Source: an uncultured Planctomycetaceae bacterium (GTDB lineage: Bacteria > Planctomycetota > Planctomycetia > Planctomycetales > Planctomycetaceae). From it: a DNA stretch of 23,590 nucleotides. The notes below the pieces were generated by a model, which worked only from the letters and a program-made list of their open reading frames with translations, ran no database searches and was not told the origin of the DNA. Positions 1-6,335 of this stretch are shown here, piece by piece. Both the position numbers and the translations under genes were made by a program. The DNA is taken from contig CAIXQV010000854.1 of the NCBI GenBank assembly GCA_903921605.1, positions 1-23,590 of the forward strand, in the 5' to 3' direction. Within the stretch, counting starts at the first letter, position 1; the number at the start of each line of letters is the position of its first letter.

Positions 1-81
1 TCCTTGTGGTGTCGGAGTGGCAAATTGTCAGTAATTGCTCATGATCCGGAGCGTGTCAGAGTTATCGCTGATCATTTCTGA
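1..81 (+). CDS. Possible 3' end of an upstream gene
   Basis: Frame 1 is open from the first base to a TGA at 79-81 and would encode 26 residues ending in HDPERVRVIADHF. The other two forward frames stop within about 45 bases. The tail reads like ordinary protein, and the next gene starts about 110 bases later on the same strand. An open stretch this short is expected by chance fairly often, so the call is weak. No family can be recognised. Confidence 0.3.
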   Translation, partial: SLWCRSGKLSVIAHDPERVRVIADHF

Positions 82-189
82 GCAACCGAGTACCGTTCCA
101 TGCCCCATCGATCGCGTTCCGAGTTGCAGGCGTCTGTTTGTGTTCTGAGGCAGAACCACACCGACGACCAGCAAATTTTTACACGGCTG

Positions 190-1830
190 ATGTTCGATCC
201 CGCGCTTCGCACCCTGCTGATAGTGTTGATCACAGCGTTAGTTTCAGCGTGTTCCGCTGCCCATGCGCAAACTGAGCGAACTCTGGATTCTGAGGGAATC
301 CCTGGCACACTAATTCTTGTCGGTGGTGGTGAGGTTCCCGAGGGCGCCACTGAGCTTCTCAAAAAGAACTTAGCGGGTGCATCCATTCTGATTCTTGCCG
401 ATGCCTCTGCAGAACCACGCGAGGCCACTGAATCGGCTCGGCAGTGGCTGAGCGAAGATGGTCTTTCAAATGTCATTTCCGTTGATTCGGGACTCCCGGC
501 GCCGGAGAAGTTTGCGGAGACAATTAAAGCGATTGAGAAGGCCGGCGTTGTCTGGATCTGTGGCGGGCAACAATCACGGCTTGCAGAAACGTATGCTGGC
601 TCCGGAGTGGAGAATGCTCTTCGAGCGATGCTGCAACGCGGTGGCACAATCGCTGGCACATCTGCCGGAGCTGCCATCATGTCGAAAGTGATGATCGCCT
701 CTGGGAAAGATCAGCCTGAAATCTCAGTCGGTTGGGATCTTCTGCCGGACGGCATTGTTGATCAGCACTTTAGCGAACGGAATCGACTGAATCGTTCTCG
801 AATTGCCGTCGATCAGAATCCGGGTTGTTTTGGACTCGGGATTGATGAATCGACGGCAGTGATTGTCTCAGGCAGAAGTCTTCAGGTCATAGGGAAGGGC
901 AAGGCAACGGTCCTTCTGGCGAAGTGCAATTATCGCGATGCTGAGTCGTTTGAGATTGCTGCCGGCGGAGTTGCCGATCTCACGCAGTTGAGACGCTCAG
1001 CTCTGCAAAGGAAATCGGGAGTCAATCCCGGTGAGCCAGTACATGTTCCTCCGGAATTGAAATCTGGATCACTGGTCATTGTCGGCGGAGGCTCAATGCC
1101 GAAAGATGTGGTTGTTCGATTCATCGAGCTCGCTGGAGGACGCGATGCCAGAATCGTCGTACTGCCAACAGCCGTTTCTCGGAGTGAGGCGACCGACGAA
1201 GTCCCGGGGTTCCTGAAACGGGCTGAAGTCGCGAACATCAGAGTGCTGAATCAGCGATATGGCGAAGTTGAAACGGACGCATTTCAGTCTGCCGTGAAAT
1301 CGGCGACCGGCGTATGGTTCGGTGGCGGTCGTCAGTGGAATTTTGTTGACGCCTATGACGACACCACCGCCGTTGAGTTATTTCACGACGTGCTTCGTCG
1401 CGGTGGCGTTATTGGAGGAAGTTCCGCGGGAGCGACGATTCAGGGTGAGTTTCTTGTACGGGGCCATCCGCTGGGTAACACCGTCATGATGGCAGAAGGC
1501 TACGAAAGAGGATTTGCGTTTCTGCCCGGCGTTGCGATTGATCAGCATTTTGCTCAACGAGGTCGTCAGCCTGATTTGTTGCCTGTGGTCCGCCGTCACC
1601 CAAAGTTGCTGGGGATTGGGATTGATGAAGGCACCGCTGTCGTCGTGACCGGCTCAAAAGCTGAGGTCATCGGTCTGCATTCTGCACATTTTGTGTCGGC
1701 TCAACATCTCAAGTCGCTGCCTCCGGAGACGTCCTTGCCAATGGATGTGAGTTCCGCTGCCGCTCTTTACACAACCTTGAATACCGGCGATTCGATTGAG
1801 CTGCAGACTTTGATGAAAGATCAGCCGTGA
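190..1830 (+). CDS. Secreted protein with two tandem cyanophycinase-like (S51) domains
   Basis: The ATG at 190 is preferred over the in-frame ATG at 100 because it begins directly with a signal peptide (MFDPALRTLLIVLITALVSAC). This has a possible lipobox, VSA-C, or a signal peptidase I site at AHA-Q. The 546-residue product holds two copies of the cyanophycinase/peptidase S51 fold. Domain 1 (about 35-275) has GGQQ, the nucleophile motif GTSAG (Ser158), DQHF (His193) and GIDE (Glu220). Domain 2 (about 295-510) has GGRQ, GSSAG (Ser412), DQHF (His453) and GIDE (Glu480). Both therefore keep the Ser, His and Glu typical of the family. Known members hydrolyse beta-Asp-Arg links in cyanophycin or are peptidases of unknown substrate. 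A tandem pair is unusual, and no cyanophycin synthetase is present here, so the substrate is open. It converges on the minus-strand gene ending at 2049. Confidence 0.88.
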   Translation: MFDPALRTLLIVLITALVSACSAAHAQTERTLDSEGIPGTLILVGGGEVPEGATELLKKNLAGASILILADASAEPREATESARQWLSEDGLSNVISVDSGLPAPEKFAETIKAIEKAGVVWICGGQQSRLAETYAGSGVENALRAMLQRGGTIAGTSAGAAIMSKVMIASGKDQPEISVGWDLLPDGIVDQHFSERNRLNRSRIAVDQNPGCFGLGIDESTAVIVSGRSLQVIGKGKATVLLAKCNYRDAESFEIAAGGVADLTQLRRSALQRKSGVNPGEPVHVPPELKSGSLVIVGGGSMPKDVVVRFIELAGGRDARIVVLPTAVSRSEATDEVPGFLKRAEVANIRVLNQRYGEVETDAFQSAVKSATGVWFGGGRQWNFVDAYDDTTAVELFHDVLRRGGVIGGSSAGATIQGEFLVRGHPLGNTVMMAEGYERGFAFLPGVAIDQHFAQRGRQPDLLPVVRRHPKLLGIGIDEGTAVVVTGSKAEVIGLHSAHFVSAQHLKSLPPETSLPMDVSSAAALYTTLNTGDSIELQTLMKDQP

Positions 1831-1859
1831 AATTGCGGGTTGCTTCGCCCTCTTGGACT

Positions 1860-1983
1860 GCGGCAGCCCGCTGCCGCTTTGGTGCAGGCAGCCTGCTGCC
1901 GAACCACGATAGTGAACCTGTGTCGTTCGAAACAGTTGTGTCCACAGCAGGCTGTGGAACGGAAAGCTGCAGCAGGCTGCAGC
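1860..1983. repeat. REPIN-like element: four related hairpins in two inverted pairs
   Basis: Four short palindromes share the ten-base core CAGCAGGCTG or its complement, each with a four-base loop. They are at 1860-1877 (7-bp stem, loop CCCG), 1887-1900 (5-bp, loop CCTG), 1941-1958 (7-bp, loop CAGG) and 1966-1983 (7-bp, loop CAGG). Within each pair exactly 15 bases separate the cores, so the period is 25 bases. In the second pair the sequence between the stems ends in AAA before the next GC. The first pair shows the same only when read on the opposite strand, so the two pairs are inverted relative to each other across a spacer of about 40 bases. This architecture matches bacterial REP/REPIN elements. 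It sits in the gap between two convergent genes, where such elements often lie. No T-run follows any stem. Confidence 0.72.
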
Positions 1984-2048
1984 AGTCCAAACAACGGGGG
2001 CAATACCAACTCAGTTCACGAGGCACGGTCGCAGCGAAGGTAATCACA

Positions 2049-2651
2049 CTACTCAATCGCCCGCAGTCCAATGTTGAATTTCAGCGCCAGTAAGCGCAGC
2101 AGGACAACAAGCGTCACGCTGATAGCAAAGTCGGCCGACGTTGGCAGAGGCAAGAGCTTACAGCCAATCAGGACCCAGCCTCCCAGAAAAGCGCACGTCG
2201 CGCACAGGGGGGTCATGGGACGGAAGAGACTGGGAACTTCGTTGCATGCGATGTCTCCGATCACACCACCGAATGTTCCGGTCATGACTCCGAAGAGCAC
2301 TGCCACAAAAGGAGCGACATCCTGCTCCAGGGCGATCTCCGTTCCAAGGATACTGAAGAGACCCAGACCGAGTGCGTCCGGGAAATACAAAAACGTCTCG
2401 ACCCAATCAGGGACACGGGGAATCATCGACACGGCAGCGGCTACGAAGAACACAATCACCGGATACCACGAGTACTGAATCCAGAACAGCGGGTGACGGT
2501 CCAGCAGCACATCGCGCAATGTGCCTCCACCGAACGCTGTCATGAACGCAACGGAAAAGACTCCGACAAAGTCCATACCTTTGCGGCGTGCGAGAAGAAC
2601 TCCGAAGATCGCGCCGCTGATCACTGCGGCGACTTCGATTACCAGCATCAT
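2049..2651 (-). CDS. TRIC/UPF0126 family cation channel
   Basis: A 200-residue, almost wholly hydrophobic protein with about seven membrane helices arranged as two three-helix repeats plus one, as in the prokaryotic TRIC channels (YadS/YicG, formerly UPF0126). Each repeat carries its glycine-rich signature: GGGTLRDVLL at 41-50 and FGGVIGDI at 127-134, followed by CNEVP. In the second signature the usual Arg of GG-x-x-RD is Gly here, a small deviation. Members form trimeric potassium-permeable channels in the inner membrane, although physiological roles in bacteria are poorly known. The start codon overlaps the TGA of the preceding gene (ATGA, 2648-2651), so the two are probably translated together. 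Confidence 0.87.
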   Translation of the reverse strand: MMLVIEVAAVISGAIFGVLLARRKGMDFVGVFSVAFMTAFGGGTLRDVLLDRHPLFWIQYSWYPVIVFFVAAAVSMIPRVPDWVETFLYFPDALGLGLFSILGTEIALEQDVAPFVAVLFGVMTGTFGGVIGDIACNEVPSLFRPMTPLCATCAFLGGWVLIGCKLLPLPTSADFAISVTLVVLLRLLALKFNIGLRAIE

Positions 2652-3229
2652 GGTGCAGGCTTCTCCGGCAGGGAATGCTCCGGAGGAACAGTTGTCGGCG
2701 GGCCACCCTCAGGAGCCGGGCGATTGGCGATGATCGGGTTGCCCGTCAGATCCACTTCAACCCATTCGACCGGGTTTCTGAAGTCCAGACGGAACGAGCG
2801 TTCACGGATCTCCTGTTCCTGGATCAACTGATAAACATAAAGTTCGATGACATCCAGTTTCCAATCCAACTTCTGCATTTCGACCTTTTCTCTGACAAGA
2901 TCATGAACTCGAGTTTGCAGGTTCGCTATCGATGCGACGGACTTGGGATCGCTGGACGTGGGATCAAACTTTAGTTTCATGCCGATCTGCAGCATCCCCG
3001 GAGTATCTTTGTGCAGCTTTCGTTTGCCGCCGTTGACCCGAGGAGCAGAGCCGGGGAACTCGGCAACAATCGCCTCCTGTAACGGCATGAACGGCATCAG
3101 ATGCAGGGTCCAGTAGCCATAGAGAAATGCGGTCGCACAAATCCCCATCAAAAACATGGATGCCACGACCTTGCGTCCGGTCAAAAATGGGCGACTGGTG
3201 GGCTCTTCAGGATTTGACATGGAATACAT
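2648..3229 (-). CDS. Single-pass membrane protein of unknown function
   Basis: The 193-residue product has a short N-terminus, one membrane helix at about 21-40 (VVASMFLMGICATAFLYGYW) and an extracytoplasmic region. That region contains a Lys/Glu-rich helical stretch (about 100-145) and ends in a Pro-rich tail. No family was recognised. An in-frame ATG at 3220 is an alternative start and would shorten the protein by three residues. The gene runs directly into the TRIC channel gene with a four-base stop/start overlap, so a shared role at the membrane is plausible. There is no direct evidence that it is a channel subunit. It is transcribed divergently from cimA. Confidence 0.78.
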   Translation of the reverse strand: MYSMSNPEEPTSRPFLTGRKVVASMFLMGICATAFLYGYWTLHLMPFMPLQEAIVAEFPGSAPRVNGGKRKLHKDTPGMLQIGMKLKFDPTSSDPKSVASIANLQTRVHDLVREKVEMQKLDWKLDVIELYVYQLIQEQEIRERSFRLDFRNPVEWVEVDLTGNPIIANRPAPEGGPPTTVPPEHSLPEKPAP

Positions 3230-3362
3230 CTCGGCGAATTAACAGGGATTGATACGTCGCAATCTTAGACCGGAGATCGTCGAAGTCAGCCCAATATGGG
3301 CAGTCTGGACAGCCAGATTCCCGCGAACGATGCGAAGCCGCGTAAACTCTGACACTTTCTCG

Positions 3363-3392
3363 TTGACGTTTGGGCTGTCGATCTTTTACAGT
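3363..3392 (+). promoter_or_regulatory. Candidate sigma-70-like promoter for the cimA leader
   Basis: TTGACG at 3363-3368 matches five of six -35 bases. TACAGT at 3387-3392, after an 18-base spacer, matches four of six -10 bases. Transcription would then start close to 3400, the first base of the leader-peptide ATG, giving a leaderless or nearly leaderless transcript. No Shine-Dalgarno sequence precedes that ATG, which is consistent. The match is only moderate and promoter consensus in this group is poorly known. Confidence 0.3.
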
Positions 3393-3399
3393 TCCGCTC

Positions 3400-3477
3400 A
3401 TGAGCTTCAGCATCATCAGCATTCAGATTAACGGACTCGGCGGCATTATTACCGCTCGACCGCCGCTTTATGCCTGA
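3400..3477 (+). CDS. Isoleucine-rich leader peptide of the cimA attenuator
   Basis: An ATG-initiated 25-codon ORF begins MSFSIISIQINGLGGII. It carries six Ile residues (5, 6, 8, 10, 16, 17), including the tandem pairs ATC-ATC (3412-3417) and ATT-ATT (3445-3450). It stops 25 bases before an intrinsic terminator and 75 bases before the ATG of citramalate synthase, an enzyme of isoleucine synthesis. Enrichment in the codon of the pathway's own end product is the hallmark of enterobacterial-type leader peptides (ilv, leu, his). The TGA lies inside the segment CCTGAGG (3473-3479), which can pair with the 5' arm of the terminator. A GC hairpin, CGGCGG (3438-3443) with CCGCCG (3460-3465), holds the second Ile pair in its loop and may act as a pause structure. 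The sequence does not resemble a known leader peptide that I can name. Confidence 0.72.
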   Translation: MSFSIISIQINGLGGIITARPPLYA

Positions 3478-3510
3478 GGATCGCAGAAACTGAATTTCGC
3501 AGCCCTCAGG
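3473..3510 (+). promoter_or_regulatory. Predicted antiterminator of the cimA attenuator
   Basis: CCTGAGG (3473-3479) is perfectly complementary to CCTCAGG (3504-3510), which is also the 5' arm of the terminator, so the two structures exclude each other. Between them, GCAGAAA (3483-3489) and TTTCGC (3495-3500) can form a small inner hairpin with one bulged base, extending the structure. A ribosome that reaches the leader stop codon would cover CCTGAGG and let the terminator form. One stalled at the Ile codons further upstream would leave it free and allow read-through into cimA. The pairing was read directly from the sequence; the mechanism is inferred from classical attenuators. Confidence 0.65.
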
Positions 3511-3529
3511 ACACCCTGAGGGTTTTTTT
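3503..3529 (+). terminator. Intrinsic terminator in the cimA leader
   Basis: A perfect 8-bp GC-rich stem, CCCTCAGG (3503-3510) with CCTGAGGG (3515-3522), has the four-base loop ACAC and is followed at once by seven T (3523-3529). It is the clearest intrinsic terminator in the window. It lies only 22 bases upstream of the cimA ATG. The nearest upstream forward gene ends at 1830, so its natural role is to control transcription entering cimA rather than to end another gene. Confidence 0.88.
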
Positions 3530-3551
3530 ATTGGTACCGAAAGTTTTCGAC

Positions 3552-5132
3552 ATGTCCCGTATCCAGCTATATGACACAACCTTGCGTGATGGTTCTCAGG
3601 GAGAAGGCGTAAATTTCTCGCTGCAGGACAAGCTGATGATTGCTCAGCGGCTGGATTCATTGGGATTTGACTACATTGAAGGCGGATACCCACTCTCCAA
3701 TCCCAAAGACGAAGAATTCTTTCAGCGAATAGCTGACATGGATCTGAAACACGCCCGCGTTTCTGCTTTTGGGATGACTCGCCGAAAAGGCGTTGCGGCT
3801 GAAGACGATATTGGCATGCAGGCACTGATTCGATCAAAAGCTCCAGCGGTGACCATTGTTGGCAAGACGTGGGACCTGCATGTCACGGAAGTCCTGCGAG
3901 TCTCGCTGGAAGAAAACATTGCGATGATCAGGGACTCCATCGGGTATGTCGCATCAGAAGGACGAGAAGCGATCTACGACGCGGAGCATTGCTTCGACGG
4001 CTGGAAGGCGAATCCTGACTACGCCCTGCAGACATTGCAGGCCGCAGCGGACGCCGGAGCCAGCATGATTGTGATGTGCGACACCAACGGAGGAACATTG
4101 CCAGAACAAATTGCGGAGTTTGTTTCAGCTCTGAAGGCCGCAGTGAAAGTGCCAATCGGAATCCATTGCCACAATGACTGTGAGCTGGCCGTTGCAAATT
4201 CGTTGGCGGCTGTGAAGGCAGGCGCGATACAGGTTCAGGGAACAATCAACGGCATTGGCGAACGTTGCGGGAATGTGGATCTTGTTTCTGTCGCCGCAAA
4301 CTTGAATATCAAACTGGGTTACGAAGTTCTTGTCCCGGGTGGAATTCAAAGGCTGACTGAGCTGTCTCGCTATGTGTACGAACTGGCCAACATGAATTTT
4401 CGTTCGGGTCAGCCATTTGTCGGCACAAGTGCTTTTGCTCACAAGGGAGGCATGCACGTTCATGCTGTCAATCGACTGGCCAGAAGTTACGAACACATTA
4501 CTCCCGAAGCTGTTGGGAACGAACGCCGGATTCTGATCAGCGAGTTGTCCGGTCGATCCAATATCGTGGCCAAAACAACGAAGTTCAACATCAGTCAGGA
4601 CAACGAACTGATGACCAGGATTCTGAACGCCGTTCAGGATCTGGAGAACGAGGGATATCAGTTTGAGGCGGCAGAAGCGTCGTTTGATTTGCTGGTGATG
4701 AAACAGGCTGGCAGTTATCAGCCCGCGTTTCAGCTCGAACATTATCGAGTGCATGTTGAAAATCAGGCCCGCGACCCCATGACAGAAGCTGTGATCAAGC
4801 TGGCAATCGGCTCAGCTCGTCAGCACGTTGTCGGCGAAGGTGATGGCCCAGTAAATGCTCTGGATAGCGCGTTGCGAAAGGCGCTGACACCAGCATATCC
4901 GGGACTCGCGGAAATGGCTCTTGTCGACTACAAAGTCCGTGTGATCAACAGTTCAGAGGGAACTGCAGCCAAGGTTCGAGTTGTGATTGAAAGTCGCGAT
5001 CGCAACAGTGTCTGGAGTACTGTTGGCGTGAGTGAAAACATCATCGAAGCCAGCTGGATCGCTTTGGTGGACGCGGTCGAATACAAGATTCACATGGATC
5101 GTGGAGTCATCCGAAGCGGTGGCAACGGCTGA
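3552..5132 (+). CDS. cimA: (R)-citramalate synthase
   Basis: Condenses pyruvate and acetyl-CoA to citramalate, the first committed step of the threonine-independent route to 2-oxobutanoate and isoleucine. The 526-residue protein starts MSRIQLYDTTLRDGSQGEG, the catalytic-barrel signature of the CimA branch of the isopropylmalate/homocitrate synthase family. HCHND (205-209) is the metal-binding motif, followed by QGTINGIGERCGN. The C-terminal region from about 370 is the LeuA-type dimerisation/regulatory domain, where end products bind in relatives, so feedback inhibition by isoleucine is likely. The ATG at 3552 is chosen over a TTG at 3531, because the TTG lies directly behind the terminator T-run and adds only seven unconserved residues. 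Transcription is probably controlled by the leader attenuator upstream. Confidence 0.95.
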   Translation: MSRIQLYDTTLRDGSQGEGVNFSLQDKLMIAQRLDSLGFDYIEGGYPLSNPKDEEFFQRIADMDLKHARVSAFGMTRRKGVAAEDDIGMQALIRSKAPAVTIVGKTWDLHVTEVLRVSLEENIAMIRDSIGYVASEGREAIYDAEHCFDGWKANPDYALQTLQAAADAGASMIVMCDTNGGTLPEQIAEFVSALKAAVKVPIGIHCHNDCELAVANSLAAVKAGAIQVQGTINGIGERCGNVDLVSVAANLNIKLGYEVLVPGGIQRLTELSRYVYELANMNFRSGQPFVGTSAFAHKGGMHVHAVNRLARSYEHITPEAVGNERRILISELSGRSNIVAKTTKFNISQDNELMTRILNAVQDLENEGYQFEAAEASFDLLVMKQAGSYQPAFQLEHYRVHVENQARDPMTEAVIKLAIGSARQHVVGEGDGPVNALDSALRKALTPAYPGLAEMALVDYKVRVINSSEGTAAKVRVVIESRDRNSVWSTVGVSENIIEASWIALVDAVEYKIHMDRGVIRSGGNG

Positions 5133-5213
5133 GGTTTCCACCTGAGAATTCTGCCGAAGTGTCCGCATACTTGTGTCATTGCTTCAGTTCTCTTCTGATT
5201 CCTGCGATGGGCC

Positions 5214-6176
5214 ATGACTGACTCAGATTCCTCCATAGCGCCTGAGTTACTCTCCGTGCTGCGAAACCCAGCGGATGGTTCCGCCTTGGTTGTGGATGCA
5301 GGCGGCGTTGGTGTCAAATCGCAGGATTCAAAGGCTCGCTGGCGAATCATCGATGGGATTCCGAGATTCGTCAGTGATCAGCATCTGGAGAGTTTTGGTC
5401 ACCAGTGGACAACATTCGAAGTGGCGCATGATGATGAAGATCGCGCGACGTTTGAGGCGAAGACTGGTATCGCTCTGAATCAGCTTCGCGGAATGCGGGT
5501 GCTTGATGCCGGATGTGGTGGCGGTCGATATTCGAAGATCTGCGGTGAAAATGGTGCCGTTGTTGTCGGGGCGGACCATACTCGAGCTGTCGATAAAGCT
5601 CGTAATCTGTGTGCGCATCTGCTCGATGTGCATTTTGTTCAGGCAGATCTGAAGCAGCTTCCGCTGGAACAGGCCTCGTTCGATTTTGTTTTCTCGATTG
5701 GCGTAATGCATCATGATGCCAACACGCGAGCTGTATTCGATGCCGTCGCGAGAATGGTGAAGCCGGGCGGGCGCTACTCGGTCTGGCTCTACCGCCGAAA
5801 TCAATGGTGGCAGGAACTGATCAATACCGGCCTTCGTGCTTTGACTTCAAGATTACCGGCGGCCGTGTTGATGCCGTTTTGTCATCTTGGGGCTATTCTG
5901 GGAAGCATTCCGATGGTGAATCGGACTCTCAACAAGGTCGTCAATTTCAGTGCGCACCCGAGTTATGAAAACCGAGTGTGTGATACTTTTGACTGGTGGG
6001 CCCCCAGGTTTCAATATCATCACACTGTGGATGAACTGAGGGGTTGGTTTGCGGAAGCAGGATTTTCGCAGCTGAAAGAATTGCCCCCCGAAAAGTCGGG
6101 CCGGTTTTATCGCTGGGCCTATGAGAATAATCTGCTGATCGGCAGCGGCGTCAATATCACCGGAATTCGCCAATAA
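5214..6176 (+). CDS. Class I SAM-dependent methyltransferase with degenerate Trm112-like N-terminus
   Basis: A 320-residue protein. Residues about 8-55 (LLSVLRNPADGSALVV to WRIIDGIPRFV) have the layout of the Trm112/zinc-ribbon module often fused to small-molecule methyltransferases. The usual Cys pairs are absent, so zinc binding is unlikely. The methyltransferase core follows with motif I VLDAGCGGG (96-104), an acidic residue after the second strand (GADH), SFDFVFSIGVMHH and a post-motif VKPGG. The C-terminal part resembles enzymes acting on lipids, sugars or quinones, but no substrate can be assigned. It begins 81 bases after cimA on the same strand. Methyltransferase class is certain; function is unknown. 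Confidence 0.85.
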   Translation: MTDSDSSIAPELLSVLRNPADGSALVVDAGGVGVKSQDSKARWRIIDGIPRFVSDQHLESFGHQWTTFEVAHDDEDRATFEAKTGIALNQLRGMRVLDAGCGGGRYSKICGENGAVVVGADHTRAVDKARNLCAHLLDVHFVQADLKQLPLEQASFDFVFSIGVMHHDANTRAVFDAVARMVKPGGRYSVWLYRRNQWWQELINTGLRALTSRLPAAVLMPFCHLGAILGSIPMVNRTLNKVVNFSAHPSYENRVCDTFDWWAPRFQYHHTVDELRGWFAEAGFSQLKELPPEKSGRFYRWAYENNLLIGSGVNITGIRQ

Positions 6177-6335
6177 TTGCTTCATTGAGCAATGCGATTT
6201 AGACTTGCCATTCGCGGAAGTTCGATTTTCGAGTGATCCGCATCAACGAATCCTACGATGGCGTCCTTCACTCAAGGTGCTGGACTCCGTTTTCTCAGAG
6301 AGCAACACAGGTTTCTCTGCCTGTCAGAACAGACG

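Noticed and set aside
3249..3431. 60-codon plus-strand ORF upstream of cimA starting with TTG
   Set aside because: It overlaps the Ile-rich leader in another frame, has no similarity to known proteins and is not enriched in any pathway amino acid.
3286..3837. 183-codon minus-strand ORF across the cimA leader and 5' end
   Set aside because: Composition is not protein-like, it would overlap the leader, the terminator and the conserved CimA N-terminus, and it has no recognisable domain.
6176..6193. Hairpin ATTGCT/AGCAAT just after the methyltransferase stop codon
   Set aside because: The stem is AT-rich and only six base pairs, and no T-run follows on either strand, so it does not qualify as an intrinsic terminator.
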